NCBI RefSeq assembly: GCF_020171365.1
Contig: NZ_JAIUZO010000002.1
Coordinates: 2,264,001-2,328,000 of the forward strand
DNA length: 64,000 nucleotides
From: Qipengyuania gaetbuli
GTDB taxonomy: Bacteria > Pseudomonadota > Alphaproteobacteria > Sphingomonadales > Sphingomonadaceae
Direction of reading: 5' to 3'
Notes under the pieces: model-generated
What the model saw: only the letters and a program-made list of their open reading frames with translations
Told to the model about the DNA's origin: nothing
Database searches by the model: none
In this document: piece after piece, positions 8,915 through 18,746 of the stretch
Numbering within the stretch: the stretch's first letter is position 1
Layout of the letters: each line of letters opens with the position of its first letter
Program-made: the position numbers and the translations under genes

Positions 8915-10278
8915 TGGCCGAGGCGAAACCCAAGCTGCTCATTGTCGAGGATGACGAAGGACTGCAGGCCCAGTTGAGGTGGGCCTACGACAATTACGAG
9001 GTGGTCATTGCGGGCAACCGCGACCAGGCGCTTGCCGCGCTGCGGGCGGAAGAGCCGGCAGTCGTTACGCTTGATCTCGGCCTGCCGCCGGATCCCGACG
9101 GGACGACCGAAGGTTTTGCCGTGCTCGATGCGATCATGGCGATGAAGCCCGACACCAAGGTCGTCGTCGCCAGCGGCCACGGCGCGCGGGAAAGCGCTCT
9201 CCAGGCGATCGATCGCGGGGCCTATGACTTCTACCAGAAGCCGGTCGACATCGACCAGTTGGGCATGATCGTCGACCGGGCCTTCAGGCTTCATGAAATC
9301 GAAGCCGAGAACCGGCGGTTGTCGGCCAAGGTGGGCGAGGAGAAGACGGTTCTCGGCTCGATGATCACCGCCGCCCCCGAGATGGCGAAAGTGGCAAGGA
9401 CGATCGAGCGTGTCGCGCCGACGAATGTTTCGGTCATGCTCCTCGGTGCAAGCGGTACCGGCAAGGAGCTGCTCGCTCGCGGTCTTCACGAGGCAAGCGA
9501 CCGGCGCAGCGGGGCCTTCATCGCCATCAATTGCGCCGCGATCCCCGAAAACCTGCTCGAAAGCGAACTCTTCGGGCATGAAAAAGGCGCATTCACCGGG
9601 GCGGTAAAGACCAACGAAGGCAAGATCGAACTGGCCGACGGCGGTACGCTGTTCCTCGACGAGGTGGGCGACATCCCGCTGCCGCTACAGGTCAAGCTGC
9701 TGCGCTTCCTGCAGGAACGCGTCATCGAACGGATCGGCGGGCGCAAGCCGATTGCGGTCGACACCCGCATCGTGTGTGCGACGCACCAGGACCTTGAAGC
9801 GATGATCGCGGAAGGCACTTTCCGCGAAGACCTGTTCTACCGCCTCGCGGAAATCGTCGTGAAAATCCCGACGCTGGCCGAACGCCCGGGAGATGCCGTC
9901 CTGCTGGCAAAACATTTCCTGTCCCGATTCAGCGCGGAGATGAACCCGCAGGTGAAGGGTTTCGCGCCCGATGCCCTTGCGGCCATCGATAGCTGGGGCT
10001 GGCCGGGGAACGTTCGCGAGTTGGAAAACCGCGTGAAGCGGGCGGTTATCATGTCGGACGGCAAGCTGGTCGGCGCCGAAGACCTCGATCTTGGCGGGGA
10101 CGAAGAGGCTGGCGAACTGGCGCTCAATCTCAAGCAGGCGCGCGAAGAGGCCGACCGGAGGATGATCCGCAAGGCCCTGTCGCGCACGCAGGGCAATATC
10201 TCCAATACCGCCAAGCTGCTCGGGATCAGCCGTCCGACGCTGTACGACCTTCTGAAGCAGTATGACCTGCAGGACTGA
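8914..10278 (+). CDS. prsR: PrsR-type sigma-54-dependent response regulator
   Basis: 454 aa. It has a receiver domain with phospho-acceptor Asp54, an AAA+ activator domain with Walker A GASGTGKE and the sigma-54 contact loop GAFTGA (225-230), and a Fis-type helix-turn-helix at about 425-450 ([20 protein letters not shown]). It is the cognate regulator of PrsK and should activate sigma-54 promoters of exopolysaccharide or PEP-CTERM genes. It overlaps both neighbours. Confidence 0.9.
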   Translation: MAEAKPKLLIVEDDEGLQAQLRWAYDNYEVVIAGNRDQALAALRAEEPAVVTLDLGLPPDPDGTTEGFAVLDAIMAMKPDTKVVVASGHGARESALQAIDRGAYDFYQKPVDIDQLGMIVDRAFRLHEIEAENRRLSAKVGEEKTVLGSMITAAPEMAKVARTIERVAPTNVSVMLLGASGTGKELLARGLHEASDRRSGAFIAINCAAIPENLLESELFGHEKGAFTGAVKTNEGKIELADGGTLFLDEVGDIPLPLQVKLLRFLQERVIERIGGRKPIAVDTRIVCATHQDLEAMIAEGTFREDLFYRLAEIVVKIPTLAERPGDAVLLAKHFLSRFSAEMNPQVKGFAPDALAAIDSWGWPGNVRELENRVKRAVIMSDGKLVGAEDLDLGGDEEAGELALNLKQAREEADRRMIRKALSRTQGNISNTAKLLGISRPTLYDLLKQYDLQD

Positions 10279-11989
10279 TTTCCGACTGGCTGCGGTTCTC
10301 GCAGCGGCCTTGGTTGCAGGTTGCGGCGAAAGCGGCGGGACCCGCGACGGGATCGAAAACCTGCGCGACCAGGTGGAACGCGGCGATGCACGGGCAGTGC
10401 AGTTGACGCTTGAAGAGCTCGCGGCAGCGGGCACGCCCCGGACCGACTACGCTGCATTGGCAGGCAAGGAGGCGCTGGAACGCGGCGACTTGGTTGCCGC
10501 TCGCAAATGGCTCGGTGATGGCGAGTTCAGTCAGGAGACGGCAAGCGAAGGCTTCCGCCTGCTCAGCAAGCTTGCGTACCGCGAGGGTAACCTGCCGGCG
10601 GCCATCGAGGCGCTGGAACGGGCAAGAGCAGTCGCCCCGGATGACCCGGAGCTGTGGGTCGATGTCGGTCGGCTTCGCTACAACATCGGCAACCAGTTCG
10701 CCGCGCTCGATGCGGCGCAAAAGGCAGTGGAGCTCGGACCGGACAATGCCGCCGCGCTGCGGTTCCGCGGCCATCTGGCGCGCGATAGCGAAGGAATGGT
10801 CCCGGCGGCGGAGTGGTTTGCAAGGGCGCGGCAGGCGGCGCCTCGCGACCAGGAAGTGCGGCTTGAACATGCTGCCGCCCTGCTTGATGCCGGCGACATC
10901 CCGCAGGCGATCGACCTGCTTTACGAAGAAGAGAGCGAAACGCCTGCAGCCCACTATCTGAAGGCGGTTGCTGCCGCTCGGAGCGGCGCGTTTGTCGAAG
11001 CGCGCGAGGCGCTCGACCGGTCGGGTGCGGTGCGCAGCAGGACACCAGCCGCCCGGTTGCTCTCGGCGATCATCGACATTGAGCGGGGGAACCTCGAAAG
11101 CGCGGCGCAAACGCTCAACCAACTGCAGCGTCTGCAACCCGACAATCGCAGGGTTGCGGAATTGCTCGCCTATGCCCTGTCGCGCAGCGGCGGCGAGGAG
11201 GAGCTGGTTTACCGCTTCGCCGACCAGGCGCGTGGACCACTCGGTTCGGTGTGGCTGCGCACGCTCGTGGGCCGTGCCTACGAGGCGCTGGGGGATCGGG
11301 AGCAAGCTGCCGTATTCCTCGACTTGGCCTCCACGCCGACTGAGGCACTGGCCGTTCTTCCGCCGACGGAAGCTCAAGGCGGGGCCGCGCTGGCCAAACG
11401 CGATGCGATCCGTGCGCGGATATATGCCGGAGACTTCCAGGCAGGGCAGGTTGCCGCGCGCTCCTTTACAGCTGAGTTCCCCAATTCGAGCGATGCATGG
11501 GCCTTGCAGGGCGATGCCGCACTGGCTGCCGGCGATCGCGTCGGCGCGCGTGAGGCCTATGGTAAAGCCGCCAGCATAAAACGTTCATGGCCGCTCGTCT
11601 TGCGGCTCTCTGCGGCATTGGAGAGCGAAGAAGCGGCGCGGGTTATTGCCGAATACGCCGCCGCAAACCCGGCAAACGGCCATGCCTCAGCGCTAGCCGC
11701 GAGCGCCTATGCCGAAGCCGGAAAGTGGCAGGAAGCCGCCGACCTCTTCGACCGTGCGCTGAAACGCGGAATGCGCGGCGTGCCATGGGTCCTTGCAGCC
11801 CGCAGTGTCGCTGCGGGGCAATTGGGCGAGGGTCAGGGCGCTGCCAAGCTGGACTGGGCGCTGGAGGCCTACGAAATGCAGCGAACAAGCCTGCCTGCCA
11901 TAACGGCGCTGCTGGATGCCCTTCCGCCAGAGGACAGGACACTGCGCAGCGAGTTGCAGGCAAAGCTCGCCGCGCTTTCGCGCCGCTAG
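10262..11989 (+). CDS. TPR-repeat lipoprotein of the PrsKR unit
   Basis: 575 aa. A lipoprotein signal ends in LVAGC (Cys21). The rest is a long array of degenerate tetratricopeptide repeats (for example around 100-190 and 400-500), implying a periplasmic or outer-membrane scaffold. The start overlaps the end of prsR by 17 nt in another frame. It resembles the TPR lipoproteins (PrsT-like) found with PEP-CTERM/EPS clusters but is shorter than the usual ~900 aa, so it may be a related scaffold rather than PrsT itself. Confidence 0.75.
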   Translation: MTCRTDFRLAAVLAAALVAGCGESGGTRDGIENLRDQVERGDARAVQLTLEELAAAGTPRTDYAALAGKEALERGDLVAARKWLGDGEFSQETASEGFRLLSKLAYREGNLPAAIEALERARAVAPDDPELWVDVGRLRYNIGNQFAALDAAQKAVELGPDNAAALRFRGHLARDSEGMVPAAEWFARARQAAPRDQEVRLEHAAALLDAGDIPQAIDLLYEEESETPAAHYLKAVAAARSGAFVEAREALDRSGAVRSRTPAARLLSAIIDIERGNLESAAQTLNQLQRLQPDNRRVAELLAYALSRSGGEEELVYRFADQARGPLGSVWLRTLVGRAYEALGDREQAAVFLDLASTPTEALAVLPPTEAQGGAALAKRDAIRARIYAGDFQAGQVAARSFTAEFPNSSDAWALQGDAALAAGDRVGAREAYGKAASIKRSWPLVLRLSAALESEEAARVIAEYAAANPANGHASALAASAYAEAGKWQEAADLFDRALKRGMRGVPWVLAARSVAAGQLGEGQGAAKLDWALEAYEMQRTSLPAITALLDALPPEDRTLRSELQAKLAALSRR

Positions 11990-12022
11990 ACACGGGCACC
12001 GCTCACGGGCAGGTGGGCCCTC

Positions 12023-13024
12023 ATGGCACTCGCATCCATCGCCCGGGACCCGATGATCCGCTTTCTGGCAATTGCCATTGCGGCAGCGGCCTTGGTTCCC
12101 GCGACAGGCTCTGCACGTGAGATCGCGCAGCAGATCGCCAACGGGGCCATCTTCCTGCTCTTCCTGCTCAACGGCCTGCGTATCGACCGGCAGGACATCC
12201 TTGCCGGTATCGCGAACTGGAGGTTTCTCCTGCCTCTGGTCCTATGGGTGTTCGGCGCGATGGCGATTGCCGGTCTGGGGCTGTCACTGGCTGCGAATAG
12301 CGCGCTGCCCGCAGTTGTTGCACTCGGTTTCCTCTATCTCGGTGCGCTGCCTTCTACGGTGCAATCGGCGACGTCTTATACGTCGCTTTCCGGCGGCACG
12401 GTCGCGCTCTCGGTCGTCAGTGCGGCACTGCTCAACATCATCGGTGTATTCGTAACCGTGCCGATATTCCTTGCGCTTGGCGGAAGCGGCGAGGGCGCGG
12501 TCGGCAACGAAGTCATCGTCAAGATCCTCACGATCCTCGTCCTGCCTTTCGCCATAGGGCAGGTGTTCCAAAAGCCCGCTGCCCGGTTCACGGCGGGCAA
12601 CCGGCAGCGCATCGTCTGGATCGACAGGTTTGTGATCGCAGTCGCAGTCTATGTGGCCTTTTCCGGCGCCGTTGAGCAGGGCCTGTGGTCACGCATGGAC
12701 GGGTCGGGCTGGACAATCGTCCTTGCGCTGGTCGGACTGTTCCTCGCTATCGGCCACTTGGGTGCCTGGGCCGCTGGCGGCATGCTCGGCCTGCGACGCG
12801 AAGACCGCATCGCTTTCCTTTTCGCAGGAGCGCAGAAGAGCGCAGCGGTAGGAGCGCCGCTCGCGACGATCCTGTTCCCGCCCGCCGTGGCCGGTTTCAT
12901 CGTGATGCCGCTGCTGCTTTACCACCTGTTCCAGCTGGTGCTGGCCGCGCCCCTGTCTACGCGGCTGGCCCGTCAGCCTCGACCGGGTTGCGACGGTTGT
13001 ACCGCACCGACCACCAGAAGCTGA
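12023..13024 (+). CDS. bile acid:sodium symporter family (YfeH/SBF-like) transporter
   Basis: 333 aa. Nine to ten membrane helices are seen. It contains the family patterns FLYLGALPSTVQS and FLFAGAQKSAAVGAPLA, with discontinuous helix crossings typical of BASS/SBF-like carriers, which use sodium to import organic anions. The substrate is unknown. The last 68 nt overlap the end of the convergent DUF475 gene, and the tail after LARQP looks unlike the family and may be non-functional extension. An internal ATG at 12053 is an alternative start. Confidence 0.75.
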   Translation: MALASIARDPMIRFLAIAIAAAALVPATGSAREIAQQIANGAIFLLFLLNGLRIDRQDILAGIANWRFLLPLVLWVFGAMAIAGLGLSLAANSALPAVVALGFLYLGALPSTVQSATSYTSLSGGTVALSVVSAALLNIIGVFVTVPIFLALGGSGEGAVGNEVIVKILTILVLPFAIGQVFQKPAARFTAGNRQRIVWIDRFVIAVAVYVAFSGAVEQGLWSRMDGSGWTIVLALVGLFLAIGHLGAWAAGGMLGLRREDRIAFLFAGAQKSAAVGAPLATILFPPAVAGFIVMPLLLYHLFQLVLAAPLSTRLARQPRPGCDGCTAPTTRS

Positions 13025-14027
13025 GCCCGATCAGGATTGCACCGATCAACCCGGTAATCGTCTCCGGAATGTGGAACTTGGCCGAAACCAGCATGATCGC
13101 GCCGAGCACGATGATCGCCCAGAAAGCGCCGTGTTCGAGGAAGCGGTAGGCTGCCAGCGTACCCTTGCGGACCAGATGGATGGTCATCGAGCGCACGAAC
13201 ATCGCGCCGATCGACAGGCCCAGCGCGATGACGACCATGTTGTTCGACAATGCGAATGCCCCGATGACGCCGTCGAAGCTGAAGCTAGCGTCGAGCACGT
13301 TGAGGTAGAGGAAGCCGCCGAGACCGCTGCGCACCACGGCACCCTGCAGTTTGTGCGCTTCCTCTTTCATTTCGAGGATCGTGTTGATCCCTTCGACTGC
13401 AATGAAGGTCACGAGGCCAAGAATCCCGGCGACGAGAAAAGTCAGCGCTTCGGCTGGTTCGAGCAGGTTCGAAATACCCCACATCACCAGCAGCAGGATT
13501 GCGATTTCAGCTGCGGGCAGTGCGGCAAATTTGGACAGGTTGCGCTCGATCACGGATATCCAGTGCACTTCCTTGTCGAGGTCGAAAAAGAACTTCAGGC
13601 CCACCATCGCAAGGAATGCACCGCCGAAACCGGCGATGCCGACATGCGCGCTCGACACGATGCGCTCGTACTCGTCCGGCTGGTTGAGCGAGAGGTTGAT
13701 CGTCTCCAGCGGTCCAAGCCCTGCAGCTATGGCCACGATGGCGAGCGGGAAGACCACGCGCATCCCGAACACCGCAAAGGCGATGCCCCAGGTCAGGAAG
13801 CGGCGCTGCCAGACCTCGTCCATTTCCTTGAGGACCGAGGCATTGACCACGGCATTGTCGAAGCTGAGCGAAATTTCGAGGACCGAGAGGACCACGATGA
13901 TCCACAGTAGGGACAGCGTCCCGGTCACCGTACCGGTCGCGCTCCAGCCGTACCAGGCGCCAAGGCCAAGGCAGATGAGAGTGAAAAAGAGAGAAAAGGC
14001 GTAGAAACGCCAGATGGTTGCGAGCAT
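12957..14027 (-). CDS. DUF475 integral membrane protein (TerC-like)
   Basis: 356 aa with about ten membrane helices. The LSFDNAVVNA segment and SFDGVIGAFALSNN repeat carry the paired acidic residues within membrane helices seen in TerC-related metal exporters. DUF475 members are often linked to tellurite or metal-stress gene sets, so export of a divalent cation is a reasonable guess. The start at 14027 is chosen over an upstream in-frame codon because it gives the family N-terminus and does not run into panB. panB ends 16 nt upstream, so the two may be co-transcribed. Confidence 0.8.
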   Translation of the reverse strand: MLATIWRFYAFSLFFTLICLGLGAWYGWSATGTVTGTLSLLWIIVVLSVLEISLSFDNAVVNASVLKEMDEVWQRRFLTWGIAFAVFGMRVVFPLAIVAIAAGLGPLETINLSLNQPDEYERIVSSAHVGIAGFGGAFLAMVGLKFFFDLDKEVHWISVIERNLSKFAALPAAEIAILLLVMWGISNLLEPAEALTFLVAGILGLVTFIAVEGINTILEMKEEAHKLQGAVVRSGLGGFLYLNVLDASFSFDGVIGAFALSNNMVVIALGLSIGAMFVRSMTIHLVRKGTLAAYRFLEHGAFWAIIVLGAIMLVSAKFHIPETITGLIGAILIGLSFWWSVRYNRRNPVEADGPAA

Positions 14028-14043
14028 CTTTTCGGTCCGGGTC

Positions 14044-14916
14044 TCAGCTTTTGGGCTGGTAGGTCTGTTCTTGCGACGGGAAACTGCGTGAACGCACTTC
14101 TTCGGCATAGGTTGCAACCGTGCGGTCGATCACCTCGGCGATGTTTTCGTATTTCTTCACGAAGCGCGGAACGCGCTCGAACATGCCGAGCATGTCTTCC
14201 GTCACGAGGACCTGTCCGTCACACTGCGCGGACGCACCGATGCCGATAGTGGGGCACGATACCGCCTTGGTCGCTTCGATCGCGATGGGCTCGACAACAC
14301 CTTCGATCACGATCGCGAATGCGCCTGCTTCGTCGAGCGCCTGTGCATCGCCGACAATCTTGTCCGCCTCTGCATCGCTGCGCCCGCGCGCCATGTAGCC
14401 GCCGAGCACGTTTACCGCCTGCGGGGTCAGGCCGACGTGGCCCATGACCGGAATGCCGCGCTGGTTGAGGAAAGCGACGGTTTCGGCCATCTGCTCGCCG
14501 CCTTCCAGTTTGACCGCCGCGGCGCCCGACTGCTTGAGGAGGTAGGCAGCGTTTTCGAACGCCTGTTCCTTCGACGCCTCGTAGGAACCGAACGGCATGT
14601 CGACGACGACGACCGAGTGATAGCTACCCCGCACGACGGCAGCCGCATGGTTCGCCATCATCTCCAGCGTGACGGGAATGGTCGATGGCAATCCGTAGAT
14701 CACCTGCCCCAGTGAATCCCCGACCAGCAGGATGTCGCAATGCGCATCGAGGATCTGCGCCTGACGCGCCGTATAGGCGGTCAGCATGACCAGTGGTTCC
14801 TTTGTTTCGCCGTCTGCCTTGTGAGCGCGAATCTTCGGTACCGTGAGCCGTTTCATCGGCTGGGGCGTGGGGTTGGCGCGGCTGGTGCTCGTATCGAGCT
14901 GGAATGTGGTCGACAT
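14044..14916 (-). CDS. panB: 3-methyl-2-oxobutanoate hydroxymethyltransferase
   Basis: 290 aa. It makes ketopantoate from 2-ketoisovalerate and methylenetetrahydrofolate, the first committed step of pantothenate and CoA synthesis. Family signatures are MLTAYTARQAQILD, LVGDSLGQV, GHVGLTPQ and IGIGA, and the length is normal. Its substrate comes from the valine pathway encoded at 50820-54427. It is divergent from an NSS transporter and lies upstream of the DUF475 gene. Confidence 0.95.
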   Translation of the reverse strand: MSTTFQLDTSTSRANPTPQPMKRLTVPKIRAHKADGETKEPLVMLTAYTARQAQILDAHCDILLVGDSLGQVIYGLPSTIPVTLEMMANHAAAVVRGSYHSVVVVDMPFGSYEASKEQAFENAAYLLKQSGAAAVKLEGGEQMAETVAFLNQRGIPVMGHVGLTPQAVNVLGGYMARGRSDAEADKIVGDAQALDEAGAFAIVIEGVVEPIAIEATKAVSCPTIGIGASAQCDGQVLVTEDMLGMFERVPRFVKKYENIAEVIDRTVATYAEEVRSRSFPSQEQTYQPKS

Positions 14917-15046
14917 TGGCGTGCCCTAGCAAGTGCAGGGGAGAAGGCAAAGCAACGCTTGGACACCGCGTGGTATCCATGCTTAAAGCCCGCCCCGAGG
15001 AGCGGCGACCGGGAGCGCTGCGGGAAACAAGGGATTAGGACGACAA

Positions 15047-16477
15047 ATGGTCGCGACTTCTCAAACCACGGGCGAGGGCTGGTCCTCGCGTAGCGCATTC
15101 ATCCTTGCCGCGGTCGGCGCGGCAGTCGGGCTGGGCAACATCTGGCGCTTTCCGACTCTGGCCGGCGAAAGCGGGGGCGGCGCCTTCGTCATTTTCTACA
15201 TCGGCTGCGTGTTCCTGCTGGGACTGCCGCTGGTGCTGTCCGAGATTTTCGTCGGCCGTGTCGGCCAGACCGATGCCGTCGGTTCGATCCGCAAGGTAGC
15301 CGTGCAGTCGGGCGCTTCGCCGAGCTGGTCGATATTCGGCGGAATCGGGGCGATCGCGGCATTCCTGATCGTGTCGTTCTACTCGGTCGTAGCTGGCTGG
15401 GTGCTCTATTATGCGGGCATTATGGGCTGGGACTTCCTCCAGGCGATCCTGTCCGGCGACCCGTTCCGCGGTGCATTGGCAGGAGAGAGCCAGGAACAGA
15501 TCCAGCAGCGGCTCGGCGACATGTTCGCCAGCCCCGGCCTGCTGCTTGCCATGCACTTCGCCTTCATGGGGCTGACCTTTTACATCGTGGCGCGCGGCGT
15601 CAGCTCGGGGATCGAGAAGGCTGCTACCTACCTGATGCCCGCCTTCTTCGTCCTCCTGCTCGGGCTCGTGGTCTACGGCGCGATCGAGGGTGACATCGGC
15701 GATGCGGTGGCATTCCTGTTTACGCCCGACTGGTCGAAGCTGACCCCGCAGGTCATGAACTCGGCCCTGGGACAGGCGCTCTTCTCGCTTTCGCTGGGTG
15801 TTGCAGGGCTGATCACCTACGGTTCCTACATCAAGGAAAACAGCGGGCTGGGCGCGACGTCCGCGATGATTGCGGTTGCCGATACCGGCGTTGCCATCCT
15901 TGCCGGCCTGATGATCTTCCCGATCGTTTTCGCCGTCGGACTGGATCCGGCCGCCGGACCGACGCTGGTATTCCAGACGCTGCCCTTCGCATTCCAGACC
16001 ATGCCGGGCGGCGCGTTGTTCGGGTTCCTCTTCTTTATCCTCATCCTCGTGGCGGCAGTCACCAGCTCGATCTCGCTGCTCGAAGTGCCCACTGCTTGGG
16101 GGATTGGGGAGCGCGGCTGGAGCCGTCCGAAATCGTCGGCGATCTTCGGCGGCGGAGCCTTTCTCATCGGGATTGCCTGCCTGCTGGGCTACAATGTCTG
16201 GGCCGATGTGCGCCCGCTGGGCTTCTGGTCGCTGTTCGAGAACACCGACATCCTCGACACGGTCGACGGGTTTACGGGCAAGGTCATGCTGCCGCTCGGC
16301 GCGCTGTTTACCTCGCTTTTCGTCGGGTGGAAGGCAGATACCAACCTGCTGCGCACGACGACCGGCCTGTCGCCTGCCATGTTCGGCCTGTGGCGTTTCC
16401 TGATTGCCTGGCTGTGCCCGCTGGCAGTCACGATCATCCTCGTGACGGGGCTTTTCCCCTCTATTCTGGGGGCCTGA
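15047..16477 (+). CDS. sodium-dependent transporter of the NSS/SNF family
   Basis: 476 aa with twelve predicted membrane helices. The first helix carries the sodium/substrate motif AAVGLGNIWRFP (~25-36), and helix 6 and 8 regions follow the LeuT pattern. It probably imports an amino acid with sodium at the inner membrane. The AAGPTLVF and ITSSIS-like segments are as expected for bacterial NSS proteins. The substrate is not predictable. A lone gene, divergent from panB. Confidence 0.85.
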   Translation: MVATSQTTGEGWSSRSAFILAAVGAAVGLGNIWRFPTLAGESGGGAFVIFYIGCVFLLGLPLVLSEIFVGRVGQTDAVGSIRKVAVQSGASPSWSIFGGIGAIAAFLIVSFYSVVAGWVLYYAGIMGWDFLQAILSGDPFRGALAGESQEQIQQRLGDMFASPGLLLAMHFAFMGLTFYIVARGVSSGIEKAATYLMPAFFVLLLGLVVYGAIEGDIGDAVAFLFTPDWSKLTPQVMNSALGQALFSLSLGVAGLITYGSYIKENSGLGATSAMIAVADTGVAILAGLMIFPIVFAVGLDPAAGPTLVFQTLPFAFQTMPGGALFGFLFFILILVAAVTSSISLLEVPTAWGIGERGWSRPKSSAIFGGGAFLIGIACLLGYNVWADVRPLGFWSLFENTDILDTVDGFTGKVMLPLGALFTSLFVGWKADTNLLRTTTGLSPAMFGLWRFLIAWLCPLAVTIILVTGLFPSILGA

Positions 16478-16581
16478 CATATTTGCCGCTTTTCCAGTCC
16501 GAAGTTCGCGCGTAATTAGCGCGCTTCGGGCTGGCGGAGCGGGAGGGTCCCGAGGCGGGCCCGTGGAGGCCTTCGCCTGAA

Positions 16582-18165
16582 ATGATCCTCGATAGAGTAA
16601 AGCCGCTCGACGCCATTCTGGCGACTGCGCAAAAGAAATCGCTGCATCGCTCGCTCGGTGCCATCCAACTCATGCTGTTCGGTATCGGCTGCATCATCGG
16701 CACCGGAATTTTCGTACTGACGGCCGCCGGCGCGCAGAAGGCAGGTCCCGGCCTGATGCTGGCCTTCGTGATCGCGGGTGCGGTCTGTATCGTGGCCGCG
16801 CTCTGTTACGCCGAAATCGCTGCCATGATCCCGGTCGCGGGTTCCGCCTATACCTACAGCTATGCCACGATGGGCGAATTCCTCGCCTGGACCGTCGGCT
16901 GGGCGCTGATCCTCGAATACGCCATCGCCGCATCGGCCGTGTCGGTCGGTTGGTCGGGCTATTTCACGGGGACCATCCTCAACGAATTCTTGGGCATATA
17001 CCTGCCTCAATGGCTGTCGGCAGGACCGCTGGCACTGGGCGGGGCAGAGGGCGGTTTCATCAACCTGCCCGCGCTCGTCATCGCCCTGCTGGTGACCTGG
17101 CTGCTGATGATCGGCACCAGCGAAAGTGCCAAGGTCAATGCCGTGCTTGTCGCTATCAAGGTGACCGCGCTGACCGCCTTCATCGCCCTCACTCTGACCA
17201 GCGCCTATTTCGATCCCGACCAGTTCAACCCCTTCCTGCCGGCCGGCGTGTTCGGCGGCTTCGGCACGGGCGTGGGCGCGGTGGGTGCCGCGGCGACCAT
17301 CTTCTTCGCCTATGTCGGCTTCGACGCAGTTTCCACCGCGGCCGAGGAAACCAAGAATCCGCAGCGCAATGTGCCCATCGGCCTCGTCGGTTCGCTGCTG
17401 TTCTGCACCGTGTTCTACATCCTCGTGGCAGCAGGTGCGATCGGGACGATCGGCGGCCAGCCGATCATGGGGCCGAACGGCATTCCGTTCCCTGCAGGGT
17501 CGGAAGAACTGGCACGCCAGTGTGCCCTGCCTGCCTATTCGAGCGCGCTGGTGTGCTCGGACGAGGCGCTGGCCCACGTGCTGCGCCAGATCGGCTTCTC
17601 GGGCATCGGCAACATGCTGGGTATCGCGGCCTTCCTCGCGCTGCCTTCGGTTATTCTCGTGCTGCTCTTCGCGCAGACCCGCATCTTCTTCGTGATGAGC
17701 CGTGACGGTCTTCTGCCCGAAGGTCTGTCCAAGGTGCATCCCAAGTGGAAGACGCCCTATGTCGTCACCGCCATCACCGGCGTGATCGTGGCGGTTGCTG
17801 CCGCGTTCTTCCCGGTGGGGCAGCTGGCCGACATCGCCAATGCAGGGACGCTCTACGCCTTCCTGATGGTGGCGGTCGCGGTCATGCTGCTGCGCAAGAC
17901 CGACCCGGATCGCAAGCGTGATTTCCGTACGCCGGCGCTGTGGCTGGTTGGGCCGGCGACCATCATCGGCTGCGCCTTTCTGTTCCTCAACCTGCCGTTC
18001 GAAGCGATGCTGGTGCTGCCGATCTGGACCACGATCGGACTGGTCATCTATTTCGCCTACAGCCGCGGGAACAGCCATCTCGGACGCGGTATCATCGAAG
18101 TCGTCGATGATGTCGCTGGCGAGGAGACGATGATCCCCATCCATCCCGACGAGCCGCGGGACTAA
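16582..18165 (+). CDS. APC-superfamily amino acid permease (cationic amino acid transporter-like)
   Basis: 527 aa with twelve to fourteen membrane helices. Helix 1 holds the unwound-helix motif GIGCIIGTGIFV (34-45), and FFAYVGFDAVSTAAEET lies in helix 6, both classic for the YfnA/CAT-type permeases. A loop of ~70 residues containing several cysteines (~290-340) is longer than usual. It likely exchanges or imports amino acids. A strong terminator follows. Confidence 0.85.
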   Translation: MILDRVKPLDAILATAQKKSLHRSLGAIQLMLFGIGCIIGTGIFVLTAAGAQKAGPGLMLAFVIAGAVCIVAALCYAEIAAMIPVAGSAYTYSYATMGEFLAWTVGWALILEYAIAASAVSVGWSGYFTGTILNEFLGIYLPQWLSAGPLALGGAEGGFINLPALVIALLVTWLLMIGTSESAKVNAVLVAIKVTALTAFIALTLTSAYFDPDQFNPFLPAGVFGGFGTGVGAVGAAATIFFAYVGFDAVSTAAEETKNPQRNVPIGLVGSLLFCTVFYILVAAGAIGTIGGQPIMGPNGIPFPAGSEELARQCALPAYSSALVCSDEALAHVLRQIGFSGIGNMLGIAAFLALPSVILVLLFAQTRIFFVMSRDGLLPEGLSKVHPKWKTPYVVTAITGVIVAVAAAFFPVGQLADIANAGTLYAFLMVAVAVMLLRKTDPDRKRDFRTPALWLVGPATIIGCAFLFLNLPFEAMLVLPIWTTIGLVIYFAYSRGNSHLGRGIIEVVDDVAGEETMIPIHPDEPRD

Positions 18166-18170
18166 GGCAA

Positions 18171-18209
18171 AAAGAAAGGGCCGCCCCACTGGAGCGGCCC
18201 TTTTTCTTT
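18171..18209. terminator. bidirectional rho-independent terminator
   Basis: AAAGAAAGGGCCGC pairs with GCGGCCCTTTTTCTTT across a 9-nt loop. The A run on one side and T run on the other let it serve both the permease and the convergent stress-protein gene. Confidence 0.85.
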
Positions 18210-18225
18210 GTGCTGTCGATCCCGC

Positions 18226-18711
18226 TTAGAGGTCGACGCTTTCCACGTGCCGTTCTTCGGCTTCTTGGTGGACGGTCATGCCCAGTGCCATCTTGGCAGT
18301 GTTGAGCAAGCCGAGGTCACCGCTCCAGATTTCCGCCTGGCCCAGGTCCATGCGCAGGAAGAGGATATCCGGATCGTCCTTGCCGCCGTCGTACCAGGCT
18401 TCGACGAAGTTGTTCCAGAACTGGTCAAAACGCTCCTGGCTGGTCTCGACCGCCAGCGTGCCGTCGAAACGCGCGAACATGTCGTGGTCCTTGCCGGCGA
18501 AGCTCGCTTTCACCTTGCCCAGCTTGGCGAAGGTGCTGTTCTTCTGCGTGAAGAACCAGATCGAGCTGTTCGCATTCTTGTCGAGCTGGGCGGTCATCGG
18601 CACCGAAGTGTCCGACTGGCCGTCGAGTTCGAGGAAGAGGAACGGCGAGTCCGCCATGGCGTGCCAGAACTTCTCCTTGAGCGCGTCGGGGTTGCCTTTC
18701 GAGTATTTCAT
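18226..18711 (-). CDS. pyridoxamine 5'-phosphate oxidase-fold general stress protein
   Basis: 161 aa. The split beta-barrel flavin-binding fold of the general stress protein 26 family is seen, with MTAQLD...SSIWFFTQKNS in the flavin-binding strand region. These proteins bind FMN/FAD or F420-like cofactors and are stress induced. The ATG at 18711 is chosen because residues before it in the longer frame are low-complexity and an AAGGGC site precedes it. A possible EcfG promoter lies upstream on the minus strand. Confidence 0.8.
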   Translation of the reverse strand: MKYSKGNPDALKEKFWHAMADSPFLFLELDGQSDTSVPMTAQLDKNANSSIWFFTQKNSTFAKLGKVKASFAGKDHDMFARFDGTLAVETSQERFDQFWNNFVEAWYDGGKDDPDILFLRMDLGQAEIWSGDLGLLNTAKMALGMTVHQEAEERHVESVDL

Positions 18712-18746
18712 GATCTTGCCCTTCTGGTGATTGCGTTTGGTTTTCG

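Noticed and set aside
16516..18189. Open frame antisense to the amino acid permease
   Set aside because: It is a charged, low-complexity shadow translation without domains or ribosome site.
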